Of a DNA stretch of 64,000 nt, positions 1 through 9,564 are shown one piece after another. Made by a program: the position numbers and the translations under genes. The DNA comes from a bacterium UBA2214 (GTDB taxonomy: Bacteria; Zhuqueibacterota; Zhuqueibacteria; Residuimicrobiales; Residuimicrobiaceae): assembly GCA_002327255.1 (NCBI GenBank), contig DCUM01000165.1, positions 39,341-103,340 of the forward strand, written 5' to 3'. A model generated the notes under the pieces. The model was given only the letters and a program-made list of their open reading frames with translations. It did not search any database and was not told the DNA's origin. Positions within the stretch are counted from its first letter, which is position 1. Every line of letters starts with the position of its first letter.

Positions 1-2405
1 GTCAGGTCGTTGGTGCCGAAGGAGAAAAACTCGGCCGATTCGGCGATCTTGCCCGCGGTCAGCGCCGCGCGCGGAATCTCGATCATCGTGCCGTACATGT
101 ATTTAATCGACTTGACCTTGTACCTGGTGCAGGTCTCTTTGTAGACGCGATCCACGATCTCCTTCTGATCATCCAGCTCCTTTTGCGTGGAAACCACCGG
201 CACCATGATCTCCGGGAACACTTTCTTGCCGGCCTGGATCAGCTCCACCGCCGACTCGAGGATGGCGCGAATCTGCATCTCGGTGATTTCGGGATAGGTG
301 ACGCCGAGACGCACACCGCGGTGACCCATCATCGGATTGGTCTCGTGCAGCGCTTCGACGCGCCTGACGAACTCGGCCTTGTCGATGCCCAGCGCTTTGG
401 CGAGCTCGGCGCGCTTGTCATCTTCCTGGGGCACGAATTCATGCAAGGGCGGATCGAGCAGGCGGATGGTGACGGGCAGGCCATTCATCACTTCCATGGT
501 CGCCTTGATATCCTTCTTGACAAAGGGGAAGAGCTCATCGACCGCCTTGCGGCGTTCGGCTTCGGTTTTGGAGATGATCATCTTGCGCAGAGCAAAAAGC
601 GGCTTCTCCGAATTTTTGCCATAGAACATGTGCTCGGTGCGGAAGAGGCCGATGCCCTGGGCGCCAAATTCCAGCGCCTTCTGCGCGTCTTCCGGGGTGT
701 CCGCATTGGTGCGCACCTTCATGGTGCGGTATCTGTCGACCAGCTTCATGAACTGCACAAACCGCGGATTTTCGGCGGCACTGATCATCGCCAATTCACC
801 GGCATAGACATAGCCTTTGGTGCCGTTGAGGGTGAAATAGGCGCCTTCCTTGTACTCCACCCCGTCAACCTTCATGATCTTCTTCGCCGTGTCGATATGG
901 AGGGCGCTGCAGCCGACGATGCAGCACTTGCCCCAGCCGCGCGCCACGAGGGCGGCGTGCGACGTCATGCCGCCGCGACCGGTGAGGATGCCCTGCGCCG
1001 CGCGCATGCCTTCGACGTCTTCGGGGTTGGTCTCTTCGCGGACGAGGATGACCTGTTTGCCCTTCTTGGCCCACTCGACGGCGTCATTGGCGGTGAAGAC
1101 GATCTGACCACAGGCGCCGCCGGGACCGGCGGGCAGGCCTTTGGCGACGGGTGTCGATTTCTTTTCCACGTTGGGATCGACGATCGGGTGCAGCAGTTCG
1201 TCGAGTTGCGCCGGGGAGAGGCGCAGCACCGCGGTCTTTTCATCGATCAGCTTTTCCTTGAGCATATCCATCGCCATGTTGAGGGCGGCGGTGCCGGTGC
1301 GTTTGCCGACGCGGCACTGCAGCATCCACAAGCGGCCTTCCTGGATGGTGAATTCAATATCCAGCATGTCGTGGAAGTGTTTTTCCAGATCGAGGCGGAT
1401 TTTATCGAGCTCTTTGTAGGTACTGGCCATGCCCTTCTGCAGGGAAACCAGGTGCTTGTTCTGTTCGTTCTTGGTGGCTTCATTTAAGGGCGCCGGGGTG
1501 CGGATGCCTGCGACCACATCCTCGCCCTGGGCGTTGATGAGCCATTCGCCGTAGAACTTGTTCTGGCCGGTGGCCGGATTACGGCTGAAGGCCACACCGG
1601 TGGCGGAAGATTCGCCCATATTGCCGAACACCATGGACTGCACGGTGACGGCGGTGCCCCATTCATCGGGAATGCCTTCGATGCGGCGGTAGGAGACCGC
1701 GCGGCGGCCGTTCCAGCTCGAAAAGACGGCGCCGACGCCGCCCCACAATTGCTTTTTGGCGTCATCCGGGAATTCCTTGCCCAGAACTTCCTTGACCTTC
1801 TTCTTGAACTGTTCCACCAGAACCTTGAGGTCTGCGCTGGTCAGATCGGTATCCTGGGTATAACCCTTATCCTTTTTCATTTTGGCCATGAGGTGTTCCA
1901 GCTGCACGCGGATGCCTTTGCCCTCGGCCGGTTCGATGCCCGCGGCCTTTTCCATAACCACATCCGAGTACATCATGATCAGACGGCGGTAGGCGTCATA
2001 GACGAAGCGTTCGTTGTTGGTCTTTTTCGCCAGCCCTTTGATGGTTTTGCTGGTCAGGCCGACATTGAGGACGGTTTCCATCATGCCCGGCATGGAACTG
2101 CGGGCGCCTGAACGGACCGAAATGAGCAGTGGATTCTTGTCATCGCCGAATTTGGCGCCCATGATTTTTTCGACCTGCTGCAGCGCGGCGTTCACCTGCT
2201 GTTCGAGTTCGACGGGATATTTTTTGCCGTGCTTATAATAATGGGTGCAAACCTCGGTGGTGATGGTGAATCCGGCGGGTACGGGGATCGCCAGATTCGC
2301 CATTTCAGCAAGATTGGCACCCTTGCCTCCCAAGAGTTCTTTCATGTCCGCTTTGCCTTCGGCTTTTCCACCGCCGAAGGAGTAGACATATTTCGCTTTA
2401 GCCAT
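1..2405 (-). CDS. ppdK: Pyruvate, phosphate dikinase (C-terminus beyond window)
   Basis: Interconverts pyruvate + ATP + Pi and PEP + AMP + PPi in the cytoplasm, linking glycolysis and gluconeogenesis. The frame is open from an ATG at 2405 to the window edge (801 codons). It starts with the N-terminal ATP-grasp signature (VYSFGGGKAEG, then LLGGKGANLAEM) and contains RSGARSSMPGMMETVLN. The swivelling phosphohistidine domain has GGMTSHAALVARG with His483 as the phosphorylated residue. The PEP-binding barrel has GIGLFRTEHMF and MGHRGVRLG and is cut at SFGTNDLT, just before the expected catalytic Cys. AGGAGG lies 6 nt before the ATG. It sits 38 nt after the S41 protease gene and probably ends the MATE-tmk-ctp chain. 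The distinction from PEP synthase rests on the N-terminal layout and is clear. Confidence 0.97.
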   Translation of the reverse strand, partial: MAKAKYVYSFGGGKAEGKADMKELLGGKGANLAEMANLAIPVPAGFTITTEVCTHYYKHGKKYPVELEQQVNAALQQVEKIMGAKFGDDKNPLLISVRSGARSSMPGMMETVLNVGLTSKTIKGLAKKTNNERFVYDAYRRLIMMYSDVVMEKAAGIEPAEGKGIRVQLEHLMAKMKKDKGYTQDTDLTSADLKVLVEQFKKKVKEVLGKEFPDDAKKQLWGGVGAVFSSWNGRRAVSYRRIEGIPDEWGTAVTVQSMVFGNMGESSATGVAFSRNPATGQNKFYGEWLINAQGEDVVAGIRTPAPLNEATKNEQNKHLVSLQKGMASTYKELDKIRLDLEKHFHDMLDIEFTIQEGRLWMLQCRVGKRTGTAALNMAMDMLKEKLIDEKTAVLRLSPAQLDELLHPIVDPNVEKKSTPVAKGLPAGPGGACGQIVFTANDAVEWAKKGKQVILVREETNPEDVEGMRAAQGILTGRGGMTSHAALVARGWGKCCIVGCSALHIDTAKKIMKVDGVEYKEGAYFTLNGTKGYVYAGELAMISAAENPRFVQFMKLVDRYRTMKVRTNADTPEDAQKALEFGAQGIGLFRTEHMFYGKNSEKPLFALRKMIISKTEAERRKAVDELFPFVKKDIKATMEVMNGLPVTIRLLDPPLHEFVPQEDDKRAELAKALGIDKAEFVRRVEALHETNPMMGHRGVRLGVTYPEITEMQIRAILESAVELIQAGKKVFPEIMVPVVSTQKELDDQKEIVDRVYKETCTRYKVKSIKYMYGTMIEIPRAALTAGKIAESAEFFSFGTNDL

Positions 2406-2443
2406 TGAATCCTCCTCATGTGACCATAAGAAATGATGGGTTA

Positions 2444-4216
2444 TTATTTTTTTGCTTCGTTGTTTAACAATTGACTGTAGGCAGTTGTATCCGTGAGTAC
2501 TTCAATACTCCTGATCACGGCGGAGTCGCTGACAAAGTAACTGCGCCAGTATTCGTCGCGTCCGAAGAGCTTGCCGGCGATTTCCATCTGCAGGGAAAGC
2601 TTGATATCGTCTCTGGCTGCGAGGCGATCGCGCGCCTTGAGCGATTCTAAGGTCTGTTTGATGGCAGCCACCTGGGACTCGATTAGTGGCAAAAATTTGT
2701 TTTCCCGGGCGGCTTTTTCCAGCTTTTCCACTTCCGCATAGCCGTCGGGTTTGTAATCGAATTTTTTCGTCTGGCAAAAAGCGTGGAACTCTTCGATCAT
2801 GGCGTCATCGACTTTAAAATCGCGTGGCACATCTCCATGCCGGGAGATGTAATCAAGGCTGAAATTGAAAAACATCGAGCGGCGCAACAACTCCAGTTCG
2901 TAGCGGCTGATCTTGTCCAATTTGACCTCGATGTCGGGCTTCAAGCCACCGCCGCCGAGGACCGGGCGCTGATTTCTCGTAGAGAAAATCTTGAGCGGCT
3001 TCTCTTCCTTCTTCTCTTCCTCTTTAAGGGTACCGGTTTCCTCATCAGCATCTACCTCATCCTCTCCGGCTACTTCACGGGCGGCCGCGGTGGTATCGGC
3101 GTTGACAAAGACGGAATTGGGGCCGCGATTAAAGACCTGGGGCTTTTGGATATTGCGCCCGCTGGGCGTGAAATACTGCATGGTGGTGATCTTGAGCTGC
3201 GCTTCACCGCGACGATCCAGCGGGACGACGGTCTGCACCAGACCCTTGCCAAAGGTCGGCATGCCGATCAGAACGCCACGATCGAGGTCCTGGATGGCGC
3301 CAGCGACGATCTCCGAGGAAGAGGCGCTGTAGCCGTCCACCAGAACGACCAGGGGCAAACTGCCGAGGACAGGCTCCTTGCGTGAGCGGAATTCCTGGCG
3401 TTTGTAATCGCCGCGGCCTTCGGTATAGACGATGAGATCGCCTTTGTTGACGAAATTTTCCGCCACCGCGGCAGCCGCATCGAGGAGGCCGCCGGGATTG
3501 CCGCGCAAATCGAGTACGAGTGACTGCAGGCCCTGATCCTTCAGTTTTTGGATCGCTTCGCCGATCTGGTCGCCGGCGCTGCGATTGAAACTGCTCAGTT
3601 TGACCAGACCGACACCCGGCGCGACAAAACCCGAAAACTGAATATCGGTGACCTTGATCTCATCGCGGATGAGGGTGAAAGTCAGCGCCTGTTCATCGCC
3701 AAAGCGTTTGATTTTGATGGTCACCTCGCTGCCCTTCTCCGTGCCGCGCAGACGGTGTGCGGTCTCGGAGAGGCGTTCCCCCTTGGTACTCTTGCCATCG
3801 ATTTCAATGATCTGATCGCCTTCACGAATCCCGGCGCGAAAGGCGGGGCTGTCCGGAAAGGGCTGCTCACCCACCGTGGCCCAGCCATTACGGATTTGGA
3901 TGCGCATGCCGACGCCATAATATTTCCCCCGGGTGATGATCTCCAGTTCATCCTTGCCGTCCTCCTCGAGGAACACCGAGTAAGGATCGAGACGATCCAG
4001 CATGCCGTTGATGCCGGCGCGAATGAATTTTTCCGCGTCGACCTCTTCGATATAACGGTCATTGATCTCCTGATAAATCTGGCCGAAGAGCTTGATATTT
4101 TTCATGGCCTGATAATAGGGATCCTGTTTTTCTTTTTGCGGGGAGGCCGCAAAGGCGCTCCCGGTACCCACCAAAACCAAAATGAGGGCGGCCAGATACA
4201 CAGGTTTAATTTTCAT
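2444..4216 (-). CDS. S41 family C-terminal processing peptidase (CtpA/Prc-like)
   Basis: Periplasmic serine/lysine protease that trims or degrades proteins from their C-termini. Residues 1-24 form a signal peptide (MKIKPVYLAALILVLVGTGS...AFA). A PDZ domain covers roughly residues 95-175. The S41 core holds VLDLRGNPGGLL, then DGYSASSSEI with Ser299 as nucleophile and TFGKGLVQ with Lys324 as general base; the 25-residue Ser-Lys spacing matches E. coli Prc. At 590 residues it is longer than CtpA. An acidic insert near residues 375-405 (rich in Glu/Asp/Lys) precedes a GGGGLKPDIEV strand, and a helical C-terminal region of about 150 residues follows. The start overlaps the tmk stop (ATGA) and has an AAGGAG ribosome site. 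The substrate is unknown. Confidence 0.93.
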   Translation of the reverse strand: MKIKPVYLAALILVLVGTGSAFAASPQKEKQDPYYQAMKNIKLFGQIYQEINDRYIEEVDAEKFIRAGINGMLDRLDPYSVFLEEDGKDELEIITRGKYYGVGMRIQIRNGWATVGEQPFPDSPAFRAGIREGDQIIEIDGKSTKGERLSETAHRLRGTEKGSEVTIKIKRFGDEQALTFTLIRDEIKVTDIQFSGFVAPGVGLVKLSSFNRSAGDQIGEAIQKLKDQGLQSLVLDLRGNPGGLLDAAAAVAENFVNKGDLIVYTEGRGDYKRQEFRSRKEPVLGSLPLVVLVDGYSASSSEIVAGAIQDLDRGVLIGMPTFGKGLVQTVVPLDRRGEAQLKITTMQYFTPSGRNIQKPQVFNRGPNSVFVNADTTAAAREVAGEDEVDADEETGTLKEEEKKEEKPLKIFSTRNQRPVLGGGGLKPDIEVKLDKISRYELELLRRSMFFNFSLDYISRHGDVPRDFKVDDAMIEEFHAFCQTKKFDYKPDGYAEVEKLEKAARENKFLPLIESQVAAIKQTLESLKARDRLAARDDIKLSLQMEIAGKLFGRDEYWRSYFVSDSAVIRSIEVLTDTTAYSQLLNNEAKK

Positions 4217-4896
4217 ATTTCTCCTTCTCCAAGATCTCTACCGGTTAAGATCCTCTGGAATCGGCTCACGAAGAGCTGCCAGATATGACGCTGAATTTCG
4301 GCGATGGAGCGATCGCCGGGAATGAGGGCAACGCGCAACGGTTCCGCCTCGGCAATGCGCAAATAGCCCTGCCGCACGCGTTCCTGAAAGGCAAGACCGG
4401 CGGACTCCATGCGATCCGCTCCCCCCAGACGCTTGACGATCCGCTTGCGAATGAGCCGGGGATCGGCATCGATGATGCAGGTCAAATCGGGGAGCAGGCC
4501 GCCGGACCCCATCCGATTGGCGGCCTCAACCAGCTGCAAATCGAGCTGCCGGCCATATCCCTGATAAGCGGTTGTGGAATCGAAAAAACGATCGCAGACC
4601 ACGATGCGATTTTCCTCAAGGGCCGGTTTGATCTGCTGCGCAACCATCTGGGCCCGGGCGGCTTCATAGAGCAGCAATTCGCTCCAGGGGCTCATCTCGG
4701 TGTGCTGCCTGTCGAGCAGGATGGCGCGAATGCGTTCCGAGATCGCATTGGCGCCGGGATCCCGAAGCGCGGTGACGGTGAAGCCGGATTGCTGCAGCTG
4801 CGCGATGAACAGGCTCGCCTGCGTCGATTTGCCGGAACCATCACACCCTTCAAAGGTGATGAAAAGTCCCCGCTTGTCCGTCATTTCTGCAGGCAT
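4213..4896 (-). CDS. tmk: Thymidylate kinase
   Basis: Phosphorylates dTMP to dTDP with ATP for DNA synthesis. The P-loop is FEGCDGSGKST (residues 16-25) and the DR motif is VCDRFFDSTTAYQGYG, where the Arg contacts the dTMP phosphate. The LID region follows LIRKRIVKRLGG. The length of 227 residues is usual for the family. The chosen ATG at 4896 has a purine-rich GGGAAGAAG upstream; the ATG at 4884 is an alternative. It overlaps the MATE gene stop by 16 nt and the S41 protease start by 4 nt, so the three are probably translated from one message. Confidence 0.95.
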   Translation of the reverse strand: MPAEMTDKRGLFITFEGCDGSGKSTQASLFIAQLQQSGFTVTALRDPGANAISERIRAILLDRQHTEMSPWSELLLYEAARAQMVAQQIKPALEENRIVVCDRFFDSTTAYQGYGRQLDLQLVEAANRMGSGGLLPDLTCIIDADPRLIRKRIVKRLGGADRMESAGLAFQERVRQGYLRIAEAEPLRVALIPGDRSIAEIQRHIWQLFVSRFQRILTGRDLGEGEI

Positions 4897-6233
4897 GGTT
4901 CTTCTTCCCGCCAGCTGCCGCCGGCAAATCGCAGCAAATTGAGTCCGAAACGAATCGTTTCATCCAGGCTCTGCACGCCCCAGATGCCGTAGATGCCCCA
5001 GCCGAGGATGAAGGCCGAAACCCAGTTAAAACCGACTTCCAGAATCAGCACAAAAACGATGGTCAGCCACATCAGCCATTTCAGGTCGCCGACGCCGCGC
5101 AGATTGCCCGAAACGACATTGTTCAGCGCCTTGGGAATCTGGGCGAATGCAAAGAAAAAGATGGCCATTTGCCCCAAAGCCACCACCTGCGGATCGGCGG
5201 TAAAAATGGTGATCAAAGAACGTGAAAAAAGAATCAGGGTCGCGACGATACCGAGCACCAGCACCGCCATGACGCGGTGGGCGGTGCGCGCCATGCGATA
5301 GGCGAGCACGCTGTCGGCAGCGCCGAGGTTCTTGCCCATCTGACTCATGGCCGCCAGACTGAATCCCATATAAACCATGGAGAGCAGCGATTGAATGCGC
5401 ACAAACAGGGTGTGCGTCGAGAGAACAATAACCCCGATTTTGGCGGCATAGCCGGTGACAACCAGCTGCCCCAACGCCCAGGTCAGTTGTTCAATGGTGG
5501 TCGGCAGTCCCGATTTGAACAGCATTTTAAAGCTCTCCCAGCGGGGTGAAGCCAGTTCCCGGAAGGAGAGAAAGACCGAAACCTTGCGTTTTCGCAGCAG
5601 ATAGAAAGTCACAAAAAAACCGACGCTGTGGGCGATGCCCACTGCCAGCGCCGCGCCCTGAACGCCCAGCCTGGGAATACCGAACCAGCCGAATATTAAA
5701 ACCGGACAGAGAAGAAGGTTAATCCCGTTGATGAGGACGTTGATGGTCATCGAATGGCGGGTATCGCCGATCGCGCGGATGATGCCTACGGCCACAAAAT
5801 TGGTAATCAGCAAGGGGGCAAAGAGAGCGACCGTCCGCAAATAGGTCACCCCCGCCGTGCGCGCCATGACACTCTCCCCCTCTTCAATCAATTTGAAAAG
5901 GTGAATGGCTCCGGAATACCACATCACGGCAAAGACAAAAGACATGACGATACCCATCATCATGGCCTGGCCAAAGATATGGTTGGCCTGAAAATGCTCC
6001 TGTGCGCCCAAATGGCGATTGATGATGATGCTGGCGCCGACGACGAAGGTCAGCAGTATGGAAAAGAACACCAGTATGATCTGAATGGCCATGCCGACAC
6101 CCGCAAAGGCGGCCGCACTCACTTTGCCGATGAAAATCGCTTCGATCGTCCACATGAAAGTCTGCGACGAAAGGTCGATCACCGCCGGCAAGGAGGTTTT
6201 CAGGATCGTTTTTATGGGTGTCGTTTTCTTCAA
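4881..6233 (-). CDS. MATE family efflux transporter
   Basis: Inner-membrane multidrug/toxin exporter of the MOP superfamily driven by a cation gradient. About 12 hydrophobic segments are visible. The N-terminal half has LPAVIDLSSQTFMWTIEAIFIGKVS and the second half repeats the fold (GLPTTIEQLTWALGQLVVTGYAAKIG), the internal two-fold typical of MatE domains. There is no in-frame ATG at the N-terminus: an in-frame stop lies two codons before a TTG at 6233, which is therefore the best start, with no clear ribosome-binding site. The next ATG (residue 28) would delete part of TM1. It lies 67 nt beyond the ino1 terminator, so it likely heads its own unit with tmk, ctp and ppdK. The substrate cannot be read from sequence. 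Confidence 0.9.
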   Translation of the reverse strand: MKKTTPIKTILKTSLPAVIDLSSQTFMWTIEAIFIGKVSAAAFAGVGMAIQIILVFFSILLTFVVGASIIINRHLGAQEHFQANHIFGQAMMMGIVMSFVFAVMWYSGAIHLFKLIEEGESVMARTAGVTYLRTVALFAPLLITNFVAVGIIRAIGDTRHSMTINVLINGINLLLCPVLIFGWFGIPRLGVQGAALAVGIAHSVGFFVTFYLLRKRKVSVFLSFRELASPRWESFKMLFKSGLPTTIEQLTWALGQLVVTGYAAKIGVIVLSTHTLFVRIQSLLSMVYMGFSLAAMSQMGKNLGAADSVLAYRMARTAHRVMAVLVLGIVATLILFSRSLITIFTADPQVVALGQMAIFFFAFAQIPKALNNVVSGNLRGVGDLKWLMWLTIVFVLILEVGFNWVSAFILGWGIYGIWGVQSLDETIRFGLNLLRFAGGSWREEEPCLQK

Positions 6234-6299
6234 GAGTTACCAACTTTATAGAGCTTGCCCGGGAGGTCGCAGCCGTTGTGTCCCAAAAAGTTAAAATAT

Positions 6300-6331
6300 C
6301 CCTGCCGGAGTGCCAAGGCACCCCGGCAGGG
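6300..6331 (-). terminator. Rho-independent terminator of the rsmI-ino1 operon
   Basis: An almost perfect hairpin: outer arms CCCTGCCGG / CCGGCAGGG and, after one mismatch, inner arms GTGCC / GGCAC around an AA loop. On the minus strand the stem is followed by a T-rich tract (ATATTTTAACTTTTT). It lies 28 nt past the ino1 stop and before the MATE gene, so it separates two transcription units. Confidence 0.85.
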
Positions 6332-6358
6332 ATGATGATCAACATTGAGAGCGCCGGT

Positions 6359-7672
6359 TCAATCGTAATATTCAAGTCCCAGATGGGTGATGAGATCTTC
6401 ACCGCGCAGGAAGCGGAGGGTGTTTTTGAGTTTCATCAGCTGGATGAATACATCGTGTTCCGGATAAAGGCCGGGAAGGGTCATCGGACTTTTGTAGAAG
6501 AACGAGAGCCACTCCTGGATGCCTTTCATGTTGGCACGCTGGGCGAGGTCCATGAACAGGGCCAGATCGAGGACAATGGGCGCCGCCAGAATGCTGTCGC
6601 GGCAAAGAAAATTGATCTTGATCTGCATGGGATAGCCCAACCACCCAAAGATATCGATATTGTCCCAGCTCTCCTTGTTATCACCGCGCGGTGGATAGTA
6701 ATTGATGCGCACCTTGTGATAGACGTTGGCATAGAGATCGGGATTGAGTTCAGGCTGGAAGATGGTATCGAGCACGGAAAGTTTCGACACTTCCTTGCTT
6801 TTGAAGGATTCGGGATCGTCGAGCACTTCGCCATCGCGGTTGCCGAGGATATTGGTGGAGAACCATCCCGAAACCCCCAATTGTTTGGCTTTCAGACCCG
6901 GCGCAATCAGGGTTTTCATGAAGGTCTGTCCCGACTTGAAATCCTTGCCACTGATGGGGACGTTGTGCTGTTTCGCCAGCTCGAGCATGGCGGGGATGTC
7001 GATGGTCACGTTGGGAGCGCCGTTGGCAAAGGGCACGCCGGATTTGATGGCGGCATAGGCATAGATCATGCTCGGGGCGATGGCGATGTGATTTTCGACC
7101 ATGGCCTTTTCAAAAGCGTCGAGCGAATCGTACGCCGGATGGTGCTGCTCATAAATCTCGGTGCTCGCGCACCAGACTATCACGATGCGCTCGAGTTTGT
7201 GTTCGGCCTTGAACTGTGCAATATCTTTCATGAGCAGCTCGGCCAGTTCCATCTTGTTCTTGCCCTGCTTGACATGGGAGCCTTCGAGGCGTTTCACATA
7301 ATACTTGTCAAAGACCGCTTTCATCGGCTTGACCGATTCCAGTTCGGGACGTACTTTCTCGATATCGCTGGGTTGCAGCACGCCGGCCGTCATAGCCGCT
7401 TCATAAGCGTTATCGGCAAAGATGTCCCAGGCCGCAAACACGATGTCATTGAGGTCTGCAAGCGGAACAAATTCCCTGATTTTGGGGACGCGATTCTCGG
7501 TGCGTTTGCCGAGGCGAATGGTACCCAATTGCGTGAGAGATCCGATGGGCTTTGCCAGCCCTTTGCGCACCAGTTCAACGCCGGCGACAACAGTTGTGGC
7601 CACCGCGCCGAGGCCAACCAGCATGACGCCTAATTTGCCTTTGGCTTCATCAATTTTTACGCCTTTCTCCAT
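6359..7672 (-). CDS. ino1: Inositol-3-phosphate synthase (myo-inositol-1-phosphate synthase)
   Basis: Converts glucose 6-phosphate to inositol 3-phosphate with NAD+, the committed step of inositol synthesis. The Rossmann signature VGLGAVATTVVAGV lies at residues 19-32. Family blocks follow: VWCASTEIYEQHHPAYDSL, YAYAAIKSGVPFANGAPN, then ISGKDFKSGQTFMKTLIAPG and GWFSTNILGNRDGEVL (substrate loop), ending GLEYYD. The length is 437 residues. The start at 7672 is chosen because GAAAGGAG sits 10 nt upstream; an upstream in-frame start (7696) lacks one. It is the last gene before a terminator and shares an operon with a CDP-alcohol phosphatidyltransferase, which suggests its product feeds inositol lipid synthesis. 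Confidence 0.95.
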   Translation of the reverse strand: MEKGVKIDEAKGKLGVMLVGLGAVATTVVAGVELVRKGLAKPIGSLTQLGTIRLGKRTENRVPKIREFVPLADLNDIVFAAWDIFADNAYEAAMTAGVLQPSDIEKVRPELESVKPMKAVFDKYYVKRLEGSHVKQGKNKMELAELLMKDIAQFKAEHKLERIVIVWCASTEIYEQHHPAYDSLDAFEKAMVENHIAIAPSMIYAYAAIKSGVPFANGAPNVTIDIPAMLELAKQHNVPISGKDFKSGQTFMKTLIAPGLKAKQLGVSGWFSTNILGNRDGEVLDDPESFKSKEVSKLSVLDTIFQPELNPDLYANVYHKVRINYYPPRGDNKESWDNIDIFGWLGYPMQIKINFLCRDSILAAPIVLDLALFMDLAQRANMKGIQEWLSFFYKSPMTLPGLYPEHDVFIQLMKLKNTLRFLRGEDLITHLGLEYYD

Positions 7673-7759
7673 GAACGAACAGCTCCTTTCAAGCAAATGA
7701 TTATGATATCAGAACCAGCCCCGCTCCTGTTCGGAGTTGGAAGCATCTTTGATTCCGGT

Positions 7760-8110
7760 TCAGGAAATGATACGATTCTGCGCATCGACATGAATGATGT
7801 GCGGTATAAAGGTTTTCAATTCGGTTTCATCGAGCTGCGCATAGGCGATGATGATGATGAGATCATTTTTTGACGCCCAGCGGGCCAGGGCGCCATTGAT
7901 GCACACCATCCCGCTGTCCGCTTCGCCCGCGATGAGATAGGTCTCGGCGCGGGTGCCGTTGTTGATGTTGAGCACGTGCACCTGCTCATAAGGCAACAGA
8001 CCCGCGGCCTCCATGAGGGTCTTGTCCAGCGTCAGGCTGCCTTCATAATCGAGCCGGGTGTCGGTGATGCGGGCGCGATGAATTTTGGCGTGGCACAGGG
8101 TCCTCAACAT
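7760..8110 (-). CDS. panD: Aspartate 1-decarboxylase proenzyme
   Basis: Makes beta-alanine from aspartate for pantothenate and CoA. The pyruvoyl cofactor arises by self-cleavage between Gly24 and Ser25, seen as DYEGSLTLD. MLRTLCHAKIHRARIT at the N-terminus and NINNGTRAETYLI are family signatures. The size (116 residues) is normal. GGAG lies about 7 nt before the ATG. It sits between the phosphatidyltransferase and ino1 in a four-gene operon; no other pantothenate gene is in the window. Confidence 0.96.
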   Translation of the reverse strand: MLRTLCHAKIHRARITDTRLDYEGSLTLDKTLMEAAGLLPYEQVHVLNINNGTRAETYLIAGEADSGMVCINGALARWASKNDLIIIIAYAQLDETELKTFIPHIIHVDAQNRIIS

Positions 8111-8128
8111 GCTGCGACTCCGTATCCG

Positions 8129-8785
8129 TTAAACATCGTGATCCGTATCGGCCGGCAGTTTTTTCCACTTGTCGGCATTTTCCGCCAGCCAGATGTAAAC
8201 GATGCGCTGAATGGCCGTGAAATTGGCAAAGACGGCAATGAGCAGCAGGGCGCCGACCAGCCAGGCGTCGGAGACCAGAGCGCCGATGCTGATGGCGATG
8301 AGCCGTTCGGGGCGCTGCATCAAACCCACCCGGCATTCCAGTCCCAGGCCCTCGGCGCGGGCGCGAACATAGCTGACCATCAGGGAGCCGGCGATACCAA
8401 CGAAGACGATCATGGAAACCAGCAATCCGTATTCCGCGCCATGACTGGTTTCGTTGACAAAATAGTAGGCAATGCCGAAAAACACCATGATCTCGGCGTA
8501 GCGGTCCAGCGTGGAATCGTATAACGCGCCGAATTTGGTCACGCGGTTTGAGGCGCGCGCCACGGCACCGTCGAGCATGTCCAGAAATCCGGTCAGCAGC
8601 AGCAGCACGGCGCCCCGGACCAGTTCGCCGCGGCCAAAGGCGATGGCGGCAAAGATGCTGACGAAAAACGAACAGGTGGTCAACCAGTTCGGATTCAATT
8701 TCAAACGCACCAGGACGCGTATCAACGGCGTGAGCAAATTTTTGAATTGGTTTTTTATTACAGGGGGTATCAGCTCAATTTTCAT
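8129..8785 (-). CDS. CDP-alcohol phosphatidyltransferase, candidate phosphatidylinositol(-phosphate) synthase
   Basis: Integral membrane enzyme that moves a phosphatidyl group from CDP-diacylglycerol to an alcohol. The full CDP-AP motif D-x2-DG-x2-AR-x8-G-x3-D-x3-D is present: Asp69, Asp72, Gly73, Ala76, Arg77, Gly86, Asp90 and Asp94. About six hydrophobic segments flank it, and MQRPERLIAISIGAL follows. The start overlaps the rsmI stop (ATGA). The alcohol substrate is not determined by the motif. Because ino1 lies two genes downstream in the same operon, inositol phosphate is the best guess (inference), with glycerol 3-phosphate (PgsA-like) as the main alternative. Confidence 0.88.
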   Translation of the reverse strand: MKIELIPPVIKNQFKNLLTPLIRVLVRLKLNPNWLTTCSFFVSIFAAIAFGRGELVRGAVLLLLTGFLDMLDGAVARASNRVTKFGALYDSTLDRYAEIMVFFGIAYYFVNETSHGAEYGLLVSMIVFVGIAGSLMVSYVRARAEGLGLECRVGLMQRPERLIAISIGALVSDAWLVGALLLIAVFANFTAIQRIVYIWLAENADKWKKLPADTDHDV

Positions 8786-9483
8786 TTCGTTGTTTCTTTC
8801 TCTTGCGGGTGTTTGCCGGCGCCACCGGCCAGGACCACAAACTCCCCTTTGCGCGGAATGCCGGCCATCTCGTTCAGCAATCCGGACAAGTTGCCGCGGA
8901 TGGTTTGTTCAAATTTTTTGCTGATTTCGCGTACCAGCACCATCGGCCGGTCTCCGAGGATTTCATACAGTTCATGAAGCAGTTTCTCGATGCGCTGTGG
9001 TGATTCATAAAACACCAGGGTCCGCGTCTCGTCACAAAGCTGCTCGAGTCTTTTGCGACGGCCCTTCTTGTGCGGCAAAAAACCCTCAAAGACGAACCGG
9101 TCACAGGGTAAACCGGAAATGATCAGAGCAGGTACGAAGGCGGTGGCGCCGGGTATGGCGATCACCGCCAAGCCGGCCGTCACAGCAGCGCGCACCAGAT
9201 AGAAACCGGGATCAGAGATACCCGGGGTGCCGGCATCCGAGATGAGGGCAACCGACTGGCCTTGCTGCAAACGCGCGACGATCTGTGGTGCGACGCTGGA
9301 TTCGTTATGGTCATGATAACTGATCAATGGCGTGCGAATGCCATACTGCGTCAGCAAGATCCGGCTGGTTCTGGTATCCTCGGCGGCGATCACATCCACA
9401 GCGCAAAGGATATCCAGCGCCCGCAGCGAGATATCGCGCAAGTTCCCGATCGGTGTGCTGACGAGGTACAGGGTACCCGGCAT
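8782..9483 (-). CDS. rsmI: 16S rRNA (cytidine(1402)-2'-O)-methyltransferase
   Basis: SAM-dependent ribose methylation of C1402 in the ribosomal P site. Tetrapyrrole-methylase fold signatures: GTLYLVSTPIGNLRDISLRA at the N-terminus, AEDTRTSRILL, SDAGTPGISDPG and IPGATAFVPALIISGLP, then FEGFLPHKKGRR. The start at 9483 matches the family N-terminus; an in-frame ATG at 9522 is possible and has GGGGTG nearby. It is the first gene after the promoter at 9565-9593 and overlaps the phosphatidyltransferase start by 4 nt. Confidence 0.93.
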   Translation of the reverse strand: MPGTLYLVSTPIGNLRDISLRALDILCAVDVIAAEDTRTSRILLTQYGIRTPLISYHDHNESSVAPQIVARLQQGQSVALISDAGTPGISDPGFYLVRAAVTAGLAVIAIPGATAFVPALIISGLPCDRFVFEGFLPHKKGRRKRLEQLCDETRTLVFYESPQRIEKLLHELYEILGDRPMVLVREISKKFEQTIRGNLSGLLNEMAGIPRKGEFVVLAGGAGKHPQEKETTK

Positions 9484-9564
9484 GATTTCGTTTTTTTCCG
9501 GACGCTGCCAATCCATAGCCATGGTACACCCCGTCAGATCGATTCTTCATGATTAAAACCTATT

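Noticed and set aside
4881..6233. MATE protein considered as a polysaccharide flippase.
   Set aside because: The N-terminal and mid-protein repeats fit the MatE family better than Wzx, and its neighbours are tmk and a protease rather than glycosyltransferases.
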